A stretch of 64,000 bases of DNA from Dictyobacter formicarum (GTDB lineage Bacteria > Chloroflexota > Ktedonobacteria > Ktedonobacterales > Ktedonobacteraceae): the NCBI RefSeq assembly GCF_016587435.1, contig NZ_BNJJ01000022.1, positions 1 through 64,000 of the forward strand, written 5' to 3'. The notes under the pieces are model-generated. The model had not been told where the DNA came from. It did no database searches and saw nothing but the letters and a program-made list of their open reading frames with translations. The stretch's first letter is position 1; each line of letters begins with the position of its first letter. Made by a program: the position numbers and the translations under genes. This document shows positions 7,504 to 16,950 of this stretch, in pieces.

Positions 7504-7668
7504 TCAAATCTCAAATGTTCGTAAAAGCATCGGGCGCAATCGTCGGGGAAGTAGCAAGCCTTTCCCCCATGCGACCCACAAAGCAGCGGAAAAGCAGAAC
7601 GCAAACCATCCAAAGAGCTGGATACGAAGAAACACACAACGAGCCGCCAGCGGTACGTTCTGATCCAT
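7504..7668 (-). CDS. possible small membrane protein, 54 aa
   Basis: Frame starting MDQNVPLAARC has one hydrophobic helix (about residues 16-36) and an Arg-rich tail, and its stop overlaps the ribosome-binding site of the next gene. The AGGAGGG site at 7683-7689 is, however, better spaced for starts in the other two frames (ATG 7672 or TTG 7676). I favour this frame for its membrane-protein composition, with low certainty. Confidence 0.3.
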   Translation of the reverse strand: MDQNVPLAARCVFLRIQLFGWFAFCFSAALWVAWGKGLLLPRRLRPMLLRTFEI

Positions 7669-7697
7669 CCATACAAGAAGATTCCCTCCTAATACGA

Positions 7698-8726
7698 TTA
7701 AGCCCTGAGCGCCAGCCCCAGCAAGCCAACGAACAACAGCGCGATGCCAGCCCACCGACGTGTAGACAACCGTTCCTTGTAGACGAGCAGCCCAAAGGCC
7801 ATCGGAAATGCCGGGTAGAGCAGCGAGAGTGACGCCAACAGACTGGTCGGGGCCAAACGTGACCCCTGGGCAAAGGCACCGGCAGCCACCAGATCGGCAA
7901 TACTCATGCATCCAAGCAAGCCCAGCAGCCGCCAGTTTGGCCGCGAACGCAGCGCACCCCATGCATGTCGTCTGCCTTCTGGGGCGCGGCACAGGGTCAG
8001 GAGCCCCACCAGGGCCAAGAGCACACAGGAGCTCAAGCGTGAGGCCAGCAGAGGCCACACAGGGCCGTAAACGTGGCTCACACGGGACATGCCAAAGGTT
8101 TCGCACCCGAAACACCCCAGGGTGACAAGTGCCCACCAGATACCCCGTTGATCAAGCCCAGTCAACCAGGGTCGCAGGAACAGCGCAGGATGTATCGTGA
8201 GGGTAATGGAACCTCCCGAGCGCTGGATCTGGAAGCCCGGGGCAACGGATGATGACGTCGAAGGGCCTCCTGTCTCAGCGGTGGGGATGGCCACACAGAC
8301 CATCCCCATGAGCAGCAACATAAGGCCTCCTGTACTGATGACCGAGAACGGCTCATGTAGCCAGAACATCGCCAGCAGCAGCGGTACTAATCCATAGGCA
8401 CTCACGAGAGGCGAGACCACAGCCACCGGGCCGTGAGCAAAAGCGCGTAGCAGCGAAAAGTTGCCAAGCATGTTACAAGTACCGATGACCATGCCGAGAC
8501 CCAGAAGTTCGGGAAGCAGCGGCATCAGGTCGGAAAGCGCAAATCCATGAATAGGGTGGCCAAGGCGCATCGCGCCAGCCACCAACAAGAGCAACAGGAA
8601 CAGAGAAAGCAGATGTGTCGCAAGCAGCGTCACGACGCTATTGAGCTTGCGCGCCGCAATAGCCGATCCAACATCCAGGCATCCATAACCCAGAGCCGAA
8701 CCAAGCCCGAATAAGATTCCAAGCAT
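7698..8726 (-). CDS. EamA/DMT-family transporter
   Basis: 342 aa with about ten predicted membrane helices in two five-helix halves (first at MLGILFGLGSALGYG; second from about residue 190), the duplicated EamA layout of drug/metabolite transporters. The second half ends in the usual KERLSTRRWAGIALLFVGLLGL. The substrate cannot be told from sequence. A GGAGGGAGCT site precedes the ATG. It lies 14 nt after the LOG-family gene, in the same transcript. Confidence 0.85.
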   Translation of the reverse strand: MLGILFGLGSALGYGCLDVGSAIAARKLNSVVTLLATHLLSLFLLLLLVAGAMRLGHPIHGFALSDLMPLLPELLGLGMVIGTCNMLGNFSLLRAFAHGPVAVVSPLVSAYGLVPLLLAMFWLHEPFSVISTGGLMLLLMGMVCVAIPTAETGGPSTSSSVAPGFQIQRSGGSITLTIHPALFLRPWLTGLDQRGIWWALVTLGCFGCETFGMSRVSHVYGPVWPLLASRLSSCVLLALVGLLTLCRAPEGRRHAWGALRSRPNWRLLGLLGCMSIADLVAAGAFAQGSRLAPTSLLASLSLLYPAFPMAFGLLVYKERLSTRRWAGIALLFVGLLGLALRA

Positions 8727-8740
8727 AGCTCCCTCCTCCT

Positions 8741-9367
8741 CTATGCCACTCTCGGGACTCCAGCAGCTTGAACACGCGTTGCTATGTGCTCAAGCGCTTC
8801 TGTGACCGACGTTTGAACTGTGGTGTTTTTTGAGAGCGGCCGCGATGTAAACCCCTCTTCGTGTATATGGTTTAGAAAATGTAAGAGAGGGCTGAAGAAG
8901 TTGTTCACATTCAAGATCACAATGGGTTTCTGCATCGCGGAGGAAAGCCCATCCAGGCAAGAGAATTCGAAGAACTCGTCCAGTGTGCCCTGCCCGCCAG
9001 GCAGTACAACAAACCCATCAGCGAGCCTGGCCATCAACGTCTTGCGTGCCGCCATCGATCCCACACGATAGAGGCGAGTGAGGTGGGCGTGATTCTCTTC
9101 GGGAAGCCAGAGTCCGGTTGGTACGACCCCTATGGCCTCCCCTCCGTGGGCGAGGATGTTATCGGCCACAAGGCCCATCATGCCATCTCTTGCGCCTCCA
9201 TACACCAGTCCGATGCGATGGCGCGCCAGCTCACGACCTAATTCGCGCGCACATGCTTGATAGGCAATGTTGTTGCCAGATTGGGCACCGGCAAAGACGC
9301 AGATGCGGAACCGTGGAGCCTGACGGTGGATCAAGCGCATGCGGCGAAGGAGCGCGATTATCTTCAT
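8741..9367 (-). CDS. LOG-family protein (TIGR00730-type nucleotide phosphoribohydrolase)
   Basis: 208 aa with the family signature PGGQGTLDE near residue 124 and the upstream Arg/Lys pair (AARKTLMARLAD) that contacts the nucleotide phosphate. The Rossmann-like start (RICVFAGAQSG) and YGGARDGMMG also match. Characterised members release the base from cytokinin riboside or other purine 5'-monophosphates. ATG overlaps the stop of the methyltransferase gene by 4 nt. Confidence 0.88.
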   Translation of the reverse strand: MKIIALLRRMRLIHRQAPRFRICVFAGAQSGNNIAYQACARELGRELARHRIGLVYGGARDGMMGLVADNILAHGGEAIGVVPTGLWLPEENHAHLTRLYRVGSMAARKTLMARLADGFVVLPGGQGTLDEFFEFSCLDGLSSAMQKPIVILNVNNFFSPLLHFLNHIHEEGFTSRPLSKNTTVQTSVTEALEHIATRVQAAGVPRVA

Positions 9368-10182
9368 GATCGTGCTGCTCCTGGCTTTTGAAATTTGAGG
9401 ACTAAACCATAGGGCACATGCCCATAAAGTGGTTGTTGGCGGAGCAATGGCTCTGGTGCGCGCGTCTCGACCAAATCTGCTAGCTGCAAACCGGCGGCGC
9501 GAGCCAGAGAAAGATACTGACTCAAGGGGCGATGATAGGTCGGGACCCGTCCTCGCACGCTCTTATGATTATTGGTGGTATACACTGTTTCCTCATGGTA
9601 CGCGACAGGCAGATAGTCTAGTCCTCCCTCGGCAGTTGAACAGGGTGCTGCCGGATGGATGATGGAAGAAATAGCTACCCCACCCGGGCGCAGGACACGG
9701 TATGTTGCCTGATACACCCTCACTAAGTTGGGCACATCCGTGAGGCCCAGGCAGCACGTGATGACATCCTGCGATGAGGAGGGCTGTGAGAGCAGCCAGG
9801 TGGCATCATCAACCACATAGGTAAGTGTAGAGTGAAGGTTCCTGTTCGCAGTCGTAACTGGAGAGATATAGGACTGTGCTTTTTCAATCAGGAGAGCAGC
9901 CAGGTCCACGCCCGTCGCACGTGTTGCTCCTACTGCAATTAAGGCGCGGGTAAAAACGCCCGTTCCGCAACAGATATCCATCACATCTAAATTGGTTAAG
10001 GGTGGCAGCATGGTCAGCATCGCCGGGATAACGGATTCATGCGCAGGATATACACTCTCGCCAAGAGCATGCTGTTGCTGTATGTGGTCGCTATACCATA
10101 CGGCCACGGTATCATAGATAGATTGTGTTAGAGATGGCACGATGGCATGTGAGATCGTCTGCGATGTAATTTGATGTGTCAT
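9364..10182 (-). CDS. class I SAM-dependent methyltransferase
   Basis: 272 aa. Motif I is VMDICCGTGVFTRAL near residue 70, followed by the acidic ribose-binding residue in GVDLAALLIEKA. The later pattern ITCCLGLTDVPNLVRVYQATYRVLRPGG is the usual post-motif region of small-molecule methyltransferases. Substrate unknown. AAGGAG lies 6 nt before the ATG. It is co-transcribed with the upstream HTH gene and the downstream LOG gene. Confidence 0.85.
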   Translation of the reverse strand: MTHQITSQTISHAIVPSLTQSIYDTVAVWYSDHIQQQHALGESVYPAHESVIPAMLTMLPPLTNLDVMDICCGTGVFTRALIAVGATRATGVDLAALLIEKAQSYISPVTTANRNLHSTLTYVVDDATWLLSQPSSSQDVITCCLGLTDVPNLVRVYQATYRVLRPGGVAISSIIHPAAPCSTAEGGLDYLPVAYHEETVYTTNNHKSVRGRVPTYHRPLSQYLSLARAAGLQLADLVETRAPEPLLRQQPLYGHVPYGLVLKFQKPGAARS

Positions 10183-10197
10183 AGCTACTCCTTACTC

Positions 10198-10569
10198 TTA
10201 TAAATCTTTTACTGTTTCTACAGGTAAATACTGATCAGTCATAAGGACTTGCAAAACGGGCTCGGATACTCTCAAGACAGTTCGTCCGCCTGTCTGCGGA
10301 AGGACCACCACTTTAAGCACTCCCTCTTTGGCCCATCGCCGGACGGTGGCGCGGTCTACGCGGAGGATGCCGGCAACCTCGCTGAGGGTGTACAGTCTGT
10401 ACTCCTTTTTTTCTGAGGCCGGAGGAGCGGCTGGATCATGTTCAGATGCTGAGTCCATACATATTCGTACCTCTTCCTGTATTGCTGCTGTGATGATTGC
10501 GCCGACTGGCAACTCCTTCAGGTTTGGCCCGCCCTGAGAGTCGCCAGGTGCAGTCGGTTTCTGGAGCAA
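10198..10569 (-). CDS. helix-turn-helix (excisionase/MerR-type) protein
   Basis: 123 aa as drawn (TTG start). Residues about 56-110 match the HTH_17/excisionase fold: YTLSEVAGILRVDRATVRRWAKEGVLKVVVLPQTGGRTVLRV. The N-terminal 50 residues are low in structure, so an internal ATG (MDSASEHDP) is a possible start. It opens the minus-strand cargo operon 5830-10569 and is the likely local regulator. Confidence 0.65.
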   Translation of the reverse strand: MLQKPTAPGDSQGGPNLKELPVGAIITAAIQEEVRICMDSASEHDPAAPPASEKKEYRLYTLSEVAGILRVDRATVRRWAKEGVLKVVVLPQTGGRTVLRVSEPVLQVLMTDQYLPVETVKDL

Positions 10570-10610
10570 ACTATGCCTGATTTTTGGAAGAATGGGGAGA
10601 TGAAGAACCT

Positions 10611-10652
10611 ATGAAGTTGCGATGATTTACCGATGAAATTGCGATGATTTAC
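10611..10652. repeat. tandem 20-nt repeat in the NACHT gene promoter region
   Basis: ATGAAGTTGCGATGATTTAC (10611-10630) and ATGAAATTGCGATGATTTAC (10633-10652), 19 of 20 identical, period 22 nt (about two helical turns). A perfect TATAAT follows at 10682-10687. The spacing suits activator or repressor sites just upstream of the promoter for 10762-13473. Confidence 0.6.
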
Positions 10653-10761
10653 GAAAAATAGCTATAAATGGGAAATTTGTTTATAATTATGCTTGGTGAT
10701 GAGATCGAAGTTTTACCCTATAAGCAGGATGCTCATAGAAGAATGAAACAGGGAAGCATGT

Positions 10762-13473
10762 ATGTCAAAAAAACAAAAAGTGCTTAGCCGTGTTCGAAAA
10801 CAACAAGGGTATACCCAAGCAAGCCTTGCGGAAGCACTCAATGTGGATGCACAGACTGTGAGGAGCTGGGAGTGGGGGGCACATGAACCAGGCATTGGAA
10901 AACAAAAAGAACTGGCAGACTTATTAGGAGTTCCCTGGGAAGAGCTCAATGATGCATTGCAATCGTCCGATCCGGGACCAGGAACCGATGAGATAGGAGC
11001 TCCAGAGCAGGGCAAGCAACCTGTTCAGCTTGAGGGCGATATGAGAATCGCTCGTCCCAGAGACAAGAATCGGCAGCGCATGATCCAACGGGTGCAGTCG
11101 CGATGGATCTCGGGGGTTTTGGATCAAGTGGCCCCTGGCAATGCATCATTGATGCATTTGAATTTACAGCTTGTGCCGGATGCTGTGGCGAGTCCGTGGC
11201 TGGCACAAAATCAAGAGCCTTATCACGTGGGGGGACAACCCCCATTGAACATGCTTATTCATGATGCGTATGAACAGGCTGGCGGCGAACTATTAATACT
11301 TGGCGAGCCTGGAGCCGGAAAAACCACCCTTCTGCTAGAGGTGGCAGGTACCCTGTTAGGGCAATGTCGAGCCGATGAAACGTTCCCTATTCCGGTGATC
11401 TTTAACCTTTCAGCTTGGGCGGTGAAAAAGGCGCCATTTGCTGACTGGCTTATCGAGGAGCTCAATGTCACCTATCAAGTGCCGGTGAAACTTGCTCAGA
11501 GGTGGGTGGCTAATGACCAAATATGTCCTCTGCTGGATGGGTTAGATGAGGTGACCGTGTCTGCCCGACCAGCGTGCGTGTCGGCCATTAATGTGTATCG
11601 GCAGGAGCATGGATTGATCCCGATCGTCATTTGCTGTCGTTCCGGAGACTATCAAGCCTTACCAGAACGCCTGATCGTGAATATGGCTGTAGAAATTCAG
11701 CCATTGACGCCGGAACAAATCGATGATGTCACCCACCAGCGCAATTTAGAAGCCATGCGAAGGGCGCTGCAAACCAATCTAGAGTTGCAGGAAATTGTCT
11801 CTACCCCTTTGATGCTCAACATCCTGTCACTCAATACGCAAGGCATGTCGCCAGAAGAAATTCAGACGCTTGATCGCTCGTTAATCTTTGAGAATTATAT
11901 CGACCGCCTCTTGCGCAAAGAAGCGGACCATCGTTATCCTTCAGGGCAGATGAAAAAGTGGCTGTCCTGGCTGGCTCTGCAGATGCAGAAACATAATCAG
12001 GTCGAGTTTTACCTCGAACAGATGCAACCGGATTTGCTGTATGATGATCATCACTATCATCACTATCGACGAGCGGTAATTCGGATCGTGATGATCATTC
12101 AATGCCTGATTACAGGAGCGCTGACTGCGTGGTTAAAAGGGGGGCTGAAAAATGGCGTCGTGGGATCAGGGAATGGAGTGCTTGGCTTATTTGGAGGAGG
12201 ATCTGGCAATACAATGCTTGGATGGATGGCCCCAGGCATTGGCGGGGGAACGCAGGGGGGAGCGAGCCTCATTATTATTTTAATTATCGTGGTCTGGGTG
12301 GTAACCATCCTTGTGGGGAATCCATCCCTGCCGAATCTCTCTTTTTCTGCGATCCGTTACGGACTGTTCCGTGGATTGCGAACGGGCTTGATGCTCGGAA
12401 TTGCTGTGAGCGCGCTGGCCATTCCCTTTTTCTCGCATGTAAATCTCGTTCACGGCTGGCAAGGTAATGGAATTCTCTATGGGTTGGGGCTTGGATTCTT
12501 CCTGGGGATCTCGGGCGGGCTGATGAATGGCTTAGATGCTGGGTTACGCTATAAGCGTAACGAACCACAGGATACCGTTTCCTTTTGGGATAAAGTGGTT
12601 GATGGGCTTGTTTTGGGCGCTGGTGGAGCAGTCAGTTTCATGGTGGTGGAGGAGTTGCTTGGGGTGAGCCAGCAATCAACGCTGATTTACAGCGGCGTTA
12701 TTTTTCTCTTTTACTTCATTGCCTATGGTTTTGGAGGCGGAAGTAGTTTGTTTTCCGCACTCATATACACCAGCCCATCCTGGATTCGGCCGGCTGAGCG
12801 AGTCACGTGGTCATGGGCGAATATGGCGCTCGATGTGCGGAAAAATAGTGCAAGAAGCCTCGTGCTGGCGATTGTTACTGGTTTGAGCGTGAGCATCGTT
12901 ATTGCGTGCATGAGCAGCTTCTTCTTCTTCGATATTCCTTATGGGCTACACTATGGAGCCGTTTTTGGTATCATCTGCGGCGTCATTATTGGGGTAGCTG
13001 GTTGGCTTACAGGTATGATCACCAGTGGGTGGTCCAGTGATATGATCCCCCAGGATCAGCACGTTAGACCCAATGAAGGCATTCTCCATTCAGGACGAAA
13101 CGCGCTCCTGGGGGCTTTGGTGTTTGCGCCACTCGGCGCTTTTGCCAGCGGTATTGCTTGTGGCATTGGGTTTGGCATGGTTGGAGGTTTAGGGACCTGG
13201 CCAGTCATGGCAAAAGCGTTTGCGGTCATGTTCGTGCTTCTGTTTTTTGTCGTTTTTGCTACTGCACAGGGTGGTATCGCGTGGATTCAACATTATGTGC
13301 TACGCGTGTATCTCTGGCGAAACCATACAATTCCTTTCGACTATGTGCGATTCCTCAATGTAGCGTCAGATTATGCGATCCTTCAACGTGTAGGAGGCGG
13401 CTACATGTTCACGCACCGCTTGGTCATGGATCACTTTGCCCACCAATACAATGCAAAGAGGCGGCATACATAG
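10762..13473 (+). CDS. XRE-type HTH / NACHT NTPase / polytopic membrane protein
   Basis: 903 aa. Residues 8-60 are an XRE-type HTH (QQGYTQASLAEALNVDAQTVRSW). Residues about 177-400 are a NACHT NTPase: Walker A GEPGAGKTTLLLE near 180 and Walker B CPLLDGLDEV near 256, followed by the CRSGDY sensor. From about residue 430 the protein carries ten or more hydrophobic, Gly-rich helices. STAND/NACHT ATPases act as switch proteins, and some bacterial ones are antiphage sensors. The DNA-binding head together with a large membrane tail is unusual, but I have seen comparable designs attributed to Ktedonobacteria. It has its own promoter and terminator. Role inferred, not shown. Confidence 0.85.
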   Translation: MSKKQKVLSRVRKQQGYTQASLAEALNVDAQTVRSWEWGAHEPGIGKQKELADLLGVPWEELNDALQSSDPGPGTDEIGAPEQGKQPVQLEGDMRIARPRDKNRQRMIQRVQSRWISGVLDQVAPGNASLMHLNLQLVPDAVASPWLAQNQEPYHVGGQPPLNMLIHDAYEQAGGELLILGEPGAGKTTLLLEVAGTLLGQCRADETFPIPVIFNLSAWAVKKAPFADWLIEELNVTYQVPVKLAQRWVANDQICPLLDGLDEVTVSARPACVSAINVYRQEHGLIPIVICCRSGDYQALPERLIVNMAVEIQPLTPEQIDDVTHQRNLEAMRRALQTNLELQEIVSTPLMLNILSLNTQGMSPEEIQTLDRSLIFENYIDRLLRKEADHRYPSGQMKKWLSWLALQMQKHNQVEFYLEQMQPDLLYDDHHYHHYRRAVIRIVMIIQCLITGALTAWLKGGLKNGVVGSGNGVLGLFGGGSGNTMLGWMAPGIGGGTQGGASLIIILIIVVWVVTILVGNPSLPNLSFSAIRYGLFRGLRTGLMLGIAVSALAIPFFSHVNLVHGWQGNGILYGLGLGFFLGISGGLMNGLDAGLRYKRNEPQDTVSFWDKVVDGLVLGAGGAVSFMVVEELLGVSQQSTLIYSGVIFLFYFIAYGFGGGSSLFSALIYTSPSWIRPAERVTWSWANMALDVRKNSARSLVLAIVTGLSVSIVIACMSSFFFFDIPYGLHYGAVFGIICGVIIGVAGWLTGMITSGWSSDMIPQDQHVRPNEGILHSGRNALLGALVFAPLGAFASGIACGIGFGMVGGLGTWPVMAKAFAVMFVLLFFVVFATAQGGIAWIQHYVLRVYLWRNHTIPFDYVRFLNVASDYAILQRVGGGYMFTHRLVMDHFAHQYNAKRRHT

Positions 13474-13492
13474 ACCGCATACATACACCAAA

Positions 13493-13544
13493 GGGAGAAG
13501 AGGCGACTTGTGAGATTGTTGTTCGTCTCTTCTCCCTTTTTTTT
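13493..13544 (+). terminator. Rho-independent terminator
   Basis: GGGAGAAGAG pairs with CTCTTCTCCC around a loop of roughly 20 nt, with partial extra pairing, followed by eight T residues. It sits 20 nt after the NACHT gene and 16 nt before the convergent hydrolase stop. Confidence 0.85.
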
Positions 13545-13559
13545 CTGGTGAGTGAAAGG

Positions 13560-14696
13560 CTATCCGACCAGTGTCTCTACCTGGGTAAGGAATTTGCGTA
13601 GCTCTACTTCATAAAACTCACTGTTGGCATTCCAGCACTGAGTATGGTCGGCTTCAGGAACACGATGGTAGGTCACATTTGCATGCGTTGAAGCAAAGGC
13701 ATCACTGATCGCAATGGGCGCAGTTGCGTCGTTGATGCCATGGAATAAGAGGGTGGAGATCTGGTTCTTGCCGACATGATCAAAAGTCGCGAGCTGGACG
13801 CTGGTACGCATCGAGATAATCTTTTCCGTGATGCCGGCAATAAAGCCAGGGAGATGGTTCTTCTTGACCAGCGCGTTGAGTGTTGCGCGCCAATTGAGTA
13901 CAGGAGAGTCGAGTACTACCGCTTGGACGGCGTGGGCATGCGAGGAACGATCCAGGAAGAGTTCTACGATGGTTCCGCCCAGTGAGATCCCATAGAGGAG
14001 AATATGCTTCGCACCCTGCTCCAGGGCATACACTACGCTGGCCTCAAGATCCTGCCACTCGGTATCGCCGAGATGTGTCAGCCCGTCAGCGCTTGCGGGC
14101 GCACCCTCATCACATCGATAGGTGATATCGAGAATGGGAAAGCCAAGATCTGTGAGCGTCCGAAAGAAGCGGAGCCCTTGCTCCCGTGTTCCACTGGCAC
14201 CATGCACCAGAATGGCCCAGGTCTCTTGTGTGCCAGTGACAAACCAGGCAGGCAGGTCACCGAGTGCACTGGGAATACGCACGTCTTGTATCGTCAGCTC
14301 CAGCGAGTCTTTCAGTAATCCACCGTAGACGGTGGTATTCCACGCCACCTTCGAGTCTGGGCGGAGCGTACCGGTCGAGTGGACGAGTTGGCGGGTTACA
14401 GCCTCAGACTCAGACGAGAGAATTGGGCCAACTATGGCCTGTCCATCGGCCCCGGTGATGCCAAACACGCCCTGGCGTCTGGTATTCTTGGTGCTCTGGA
14501 GCGTGATGGTCTGGCCATCGAGCGCTGTAACCGGAATGGTCAACGCTGTGGACGTGGGTGTACGACGCAGCAGCCTATTGGAGATATACCAACTGAGGCC
14601 AATGAGAGCGGCAAGCACGAGAAGAAGAAGTATCAGAACAATGAGAAGAACAACTAACATAATCCATCCTTTTGCTAGAGAGTGCTTCTTCATCAC
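13560..14696 (-). CDS. membrane-anchored alpha/beta hydrolase
   Basis: 378 aa. An N-terminal membrane helix (residues about 10-38) places the enzyme outside the cell. The alpha/beta-hydrolase core has the nucleophile elbow YGISLGG near residue 238, the probable acid in GINDATAP near 318 and the catalytic His in EADHTQCW near 349. The oxyanion region is ILVHGASGTREQG. The first 130 residues form an extra domain of unknown fold. The substrate (ester or peptide) is not predictable. It converges with the NACHT gene. Confidence 0.8.
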   Translation of the reverse strand: MMKKHSLAKGWIMLVVLLIVLILLLLVLAALIGLSWYISNRLLRRTPTSTALTIPVTALDGQTITLQSTKNTRRQGVFGITGADGQAIVGPILSSESEAVTRQLVHSTGTLRPDSKVAWNTTVYGGLLKDSLELTIQDVRIPSALGDLPAWFVTGTQETWAILVHGASGTREQGLRFFRTLTDLGFPILDITYRCDEGAPASADGLTHLGDTEWQDLEASVVYALEQGAKHILLYGISLGGTIVELFLDRSSHAHAVQAVVLDSPVLNWRATLNALVKKNHLPGFIAGITEKIISMRTSVQLATFDHVGKNQISTLLFHGINDATAPIAISDAFASTHANVTYHRVPEADHTQCWNANSEFYEVELRKFLTQVETLVG

Positions 14697-14844
14697 TTTT
14701 CAGGTGATGAGAGCCTGTTGAGAATTGTACCGTATACTGCCCGGTAGATAGTAATAGATAGTAATTTACTCATGTACATTTTTATCATATTTGTTGCATC
14801 ATTCCTATTTTTCGCTACTTTGCGGCTAGGCTCAGTGTCTTTGC

Positions 14845-14956
14845 GTGACGGGAGATCCAGAGTCACACGGGCGCGCTGCAGCTGCGAGCGTGACCATCGG
14901 CCAACTGTCACAACGAGCGCCAGGCATCGGCCTTGTGAGCGAGAGCTGGCTGTCAC
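14845..14956. repeat. array 2 of 22-nt GTGAC-N12-GTCAC units, 45-nt period
   Basis: Units at 14845-14866, 14890-14911 and 14935-14956 (the last begins GTGAG), separated by two 23-nt spacers, so the period is exactly 45 nt. The same design occurs at 4076-4203. The array fills the non-coding 14697-15018 interval at the 3' end of the conjugation-type operon; no gene is seen there. The arms could form 5-bp stems or be protein-binding half sites two helical turns apart. Confidence 0.75.
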
Positions 14957-15018
14957 AACGCTTACAACACAATCAATCTGCACACGTTGCCCCCTGCTTA
15001 TTCAGGCACACAGGGCAG

Positions 15019-16950
15019 TTACACCCACGAAACGCGTGGCTGCTGGCTATCGGCGTCCTGATCCTTAGCCACCACACGCTTCCAGATCGCACTGGCCGGT
15101 CCCTGAGCCTGCATGAGGGGAACGGTGGTTGTCCAGACAGGTAGCCCCAGAGGCACAAGCACAGCTTGCACCAGTTGTGCAAGAAAGTGTTCTCGACTCG
15201 TACTGGGCACCACCAGGAGCAACTGCGGAAGCATCTGATGATCCTGTCGATACTGGGAAGAGCGGATGTAGTGGGCATAGGCTTCAAATTTCGTGATCAG
15301 CGCTGGACCATGCATCGTTCCCCGATCCCACTCCAGCCAGGCTTCGATGGGGGGCTGCGCCTTTCCTTGACCTTGATAGGAAAACAAGGCATCCGGCATC
15401 AAATTATGCCATCGGCCATGGAGACGGTAGCGATGCGCACATCGCCGGGTTTCCCACCACAAGAGTTCTTCCCCTCGCGCCCAGGCCTGCTGCTGCAGGC
15501 GTGCCAAAAACCCATAGACGCCTGCCGCATGCACACGCAACCGCCAGACATGTTCGATCCCGCGTTGCTGCCAATGATCATCATGGTACTGGGCAACATG
15601 AGAAAAAGAGACGCCTAACATCGCCGCCAACAACCGCAATCCCTCCTCACTGAGGTGATAGCGTTTCTCACGAACCATGACCAGCCCGTTCAGTCGCAAA
15701 TCGACCAGGTAGCGTCGGATCGTTGCTGGTTCACTGCGCAAGAGCGAGGCGAGCTCAGGCAAGGCAAGCAGGGGAGAGGCATAGAGCTGTTGCAGCACCA
15801 CAAGATGCCGATAACACAAACGCAAGCTCCAGAACTGATACGTCATCGCTTGCTTCGTGCTCCCGTTGTCCCCAAGACCGGGCGCTGCTCGTGCAGAAAA
15901 TCCGCCCACGAGAAAGCTTTTACGCCCTCGGGGTGCGCTCGCTTCAGCTCCATCAAGCCGCTCCACCATTCTGGGTGCCAGTAATCCGGGGGGGATCGCC
16001 GTCACATCGTGCGCTTGTAACAATGAGTGCAGGGGCACAGGACCAGACCCATCCAATCCATGCCAGGCAAAACGCCAACTCGATACATGCTCTAGACGCA
16101 TCGCGCATGCCCCACACAGGGGAGCCACCCGTAAATGAGCGGCTTCTTCCTGCGCACAGCGAATCCAGAGATCACGTTGATGCGCCGTTGGCGCGAGAAT
16201 GAGCAGCGGCGGAAACGCATGGTAGACTGGCCAGCGTTCGCTGGCCTCACGCCATTGCAAAAGCGCGCGAAGCCGCTGCCGTATCAGATCCAGATCCCGA
16301 TCGCCAACCAGCCCTGGATCAACGAGCCAAAAAACACAATACCAGGAAGGGACCCGTCCCGGCTCGTGCTGGTCGTGCGTTCCCTTCTGGTGTGCCTGAC
16401 GCGAGAGCACCACCACCCCATCCAGGTGGCAGGTGATGCGTTTGGCACCCCGCTGAACGGTATGCCGGTACTGGTGTTGCCAATGCCACCGCACCACCGC
16501 CCGCTCCCCCGCACGATACGACAAGTGGCGCGGCGTCTCCGCGACAAAGGAATAGATCGCGTCCTGGAGGGGAATGTGCGCAGGCAGCCGCGGGAGCAGA
16601 CGCAGCAAGGCATGCTCATCCGTCTGCCACAACGCGGCCAGCGCCGCTGGCTTCACTTCGGCACGTGCGGCCACCTGTTCGACGCCAGCGGCGCTGAGAT
16701 GATACACCAATTCCGCACGTGCCGGGGCAAGGCATGCGACATGCACTGCCTCAATCAGTTTCAATGCGAGCAGCGAGGAGAGATGCCGACTGATCGTGGA
16801 TCGATCCCGCTGAAAGACAAAGGCCAGATCACTCGCCCGCTGATAGGGATGTTTGAGCAGCCAAAAGAGTACTTGATCAGCAAACGATCCCTGTTCTTCA
16901 ATATCAGTAGCGGCCACCGTCACGCTTGGCCCGGCTGCACCATTATTCAT
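15019..16950 (-). CDS. replication-relaxation-type protein with two winged-helix domains
   Basis: 643 aa from the ATG at 16950, which overlaps the stop of the coupling-protein gene by 8 nt and has AAGGA upstream. A first wHTH lies at about residues 20-80 (YQRASDLAFVFQRDRSTISRHL) and a second at about 380-450 (LLALPELASLLRSEPATIRRYL, then LSEEGLRLLA). After each comes a roughly 150-residue domain with a conserved TAHQRDLWIR or TSREHFLAQL stretch, as in replication-relaxation proteins of conjugative elements. It appears to be an internal duplication. The position next to the T4SS genes and the 45-nt repeat array suggests it acts on plasmid or ICE DNA. Confidence 0.65.
   Translation of the reverse strand: MNNGAAGPSVTVAATDIEEQGSFADQVLFWLLKHPYQRASDLAFVFQRDRSTISRHLSSLLALKLIEAVHVACLAPARAELVYHLSAAGVEQVAARAEVKPAALAALWQTDEHALLRLLPRLPAHIPLQDAIYSFVAETPRHLSYRAGERAVVRWHWQHQYRHTVQRGAKRITCHLDGVVVLSRQAHQKGTHDQHEPGRVPSWYCVFWLVDPGLVGDRDLDLIRQRLRALLQWREASERWPVYHAFPPLLILAPTAHQRDLWIRCAQEEAAHLRVAPLCGACAMRLEHVSSWRFAWHGLDGSGPVPLHSLLQAHDVTAIPPGLLAPRMVERLDGAEASAPRGRKSFLVGGFSARAAPGLGDNGSTKQAMTYQFWSLRLCYRHLVVLQQLYASPLLALPELASLLRSEPATIRRYLVDLRLNGLVMVREKRYHLSEEGLRLLAAMLGVSFSHVAQYHDDHWQQRGIEHVWRLRVHAAGVYGFLARLQQQAWARGEELLWWETRRCAHRYRLHGRWHNLMPDALFSYQGQGKAQPPIEAWLEWDRGTMHGPALITKFEAYAHYIRSSQYRQDHQMLPQLLLVVPSTSREHFLAQLVQAVLVPLGLPVWTTTVPLMQAQGPASAIWKRVVAKDQDADSQQPRVSWV

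Noticed and set aside
14773..15144. Plus-strand frames of about 100 aa over the second GTGAC array
   Set aside because: No ribosome-binding sites; they run antisense into the 15019-16950 gene and have repeat-driven composition.
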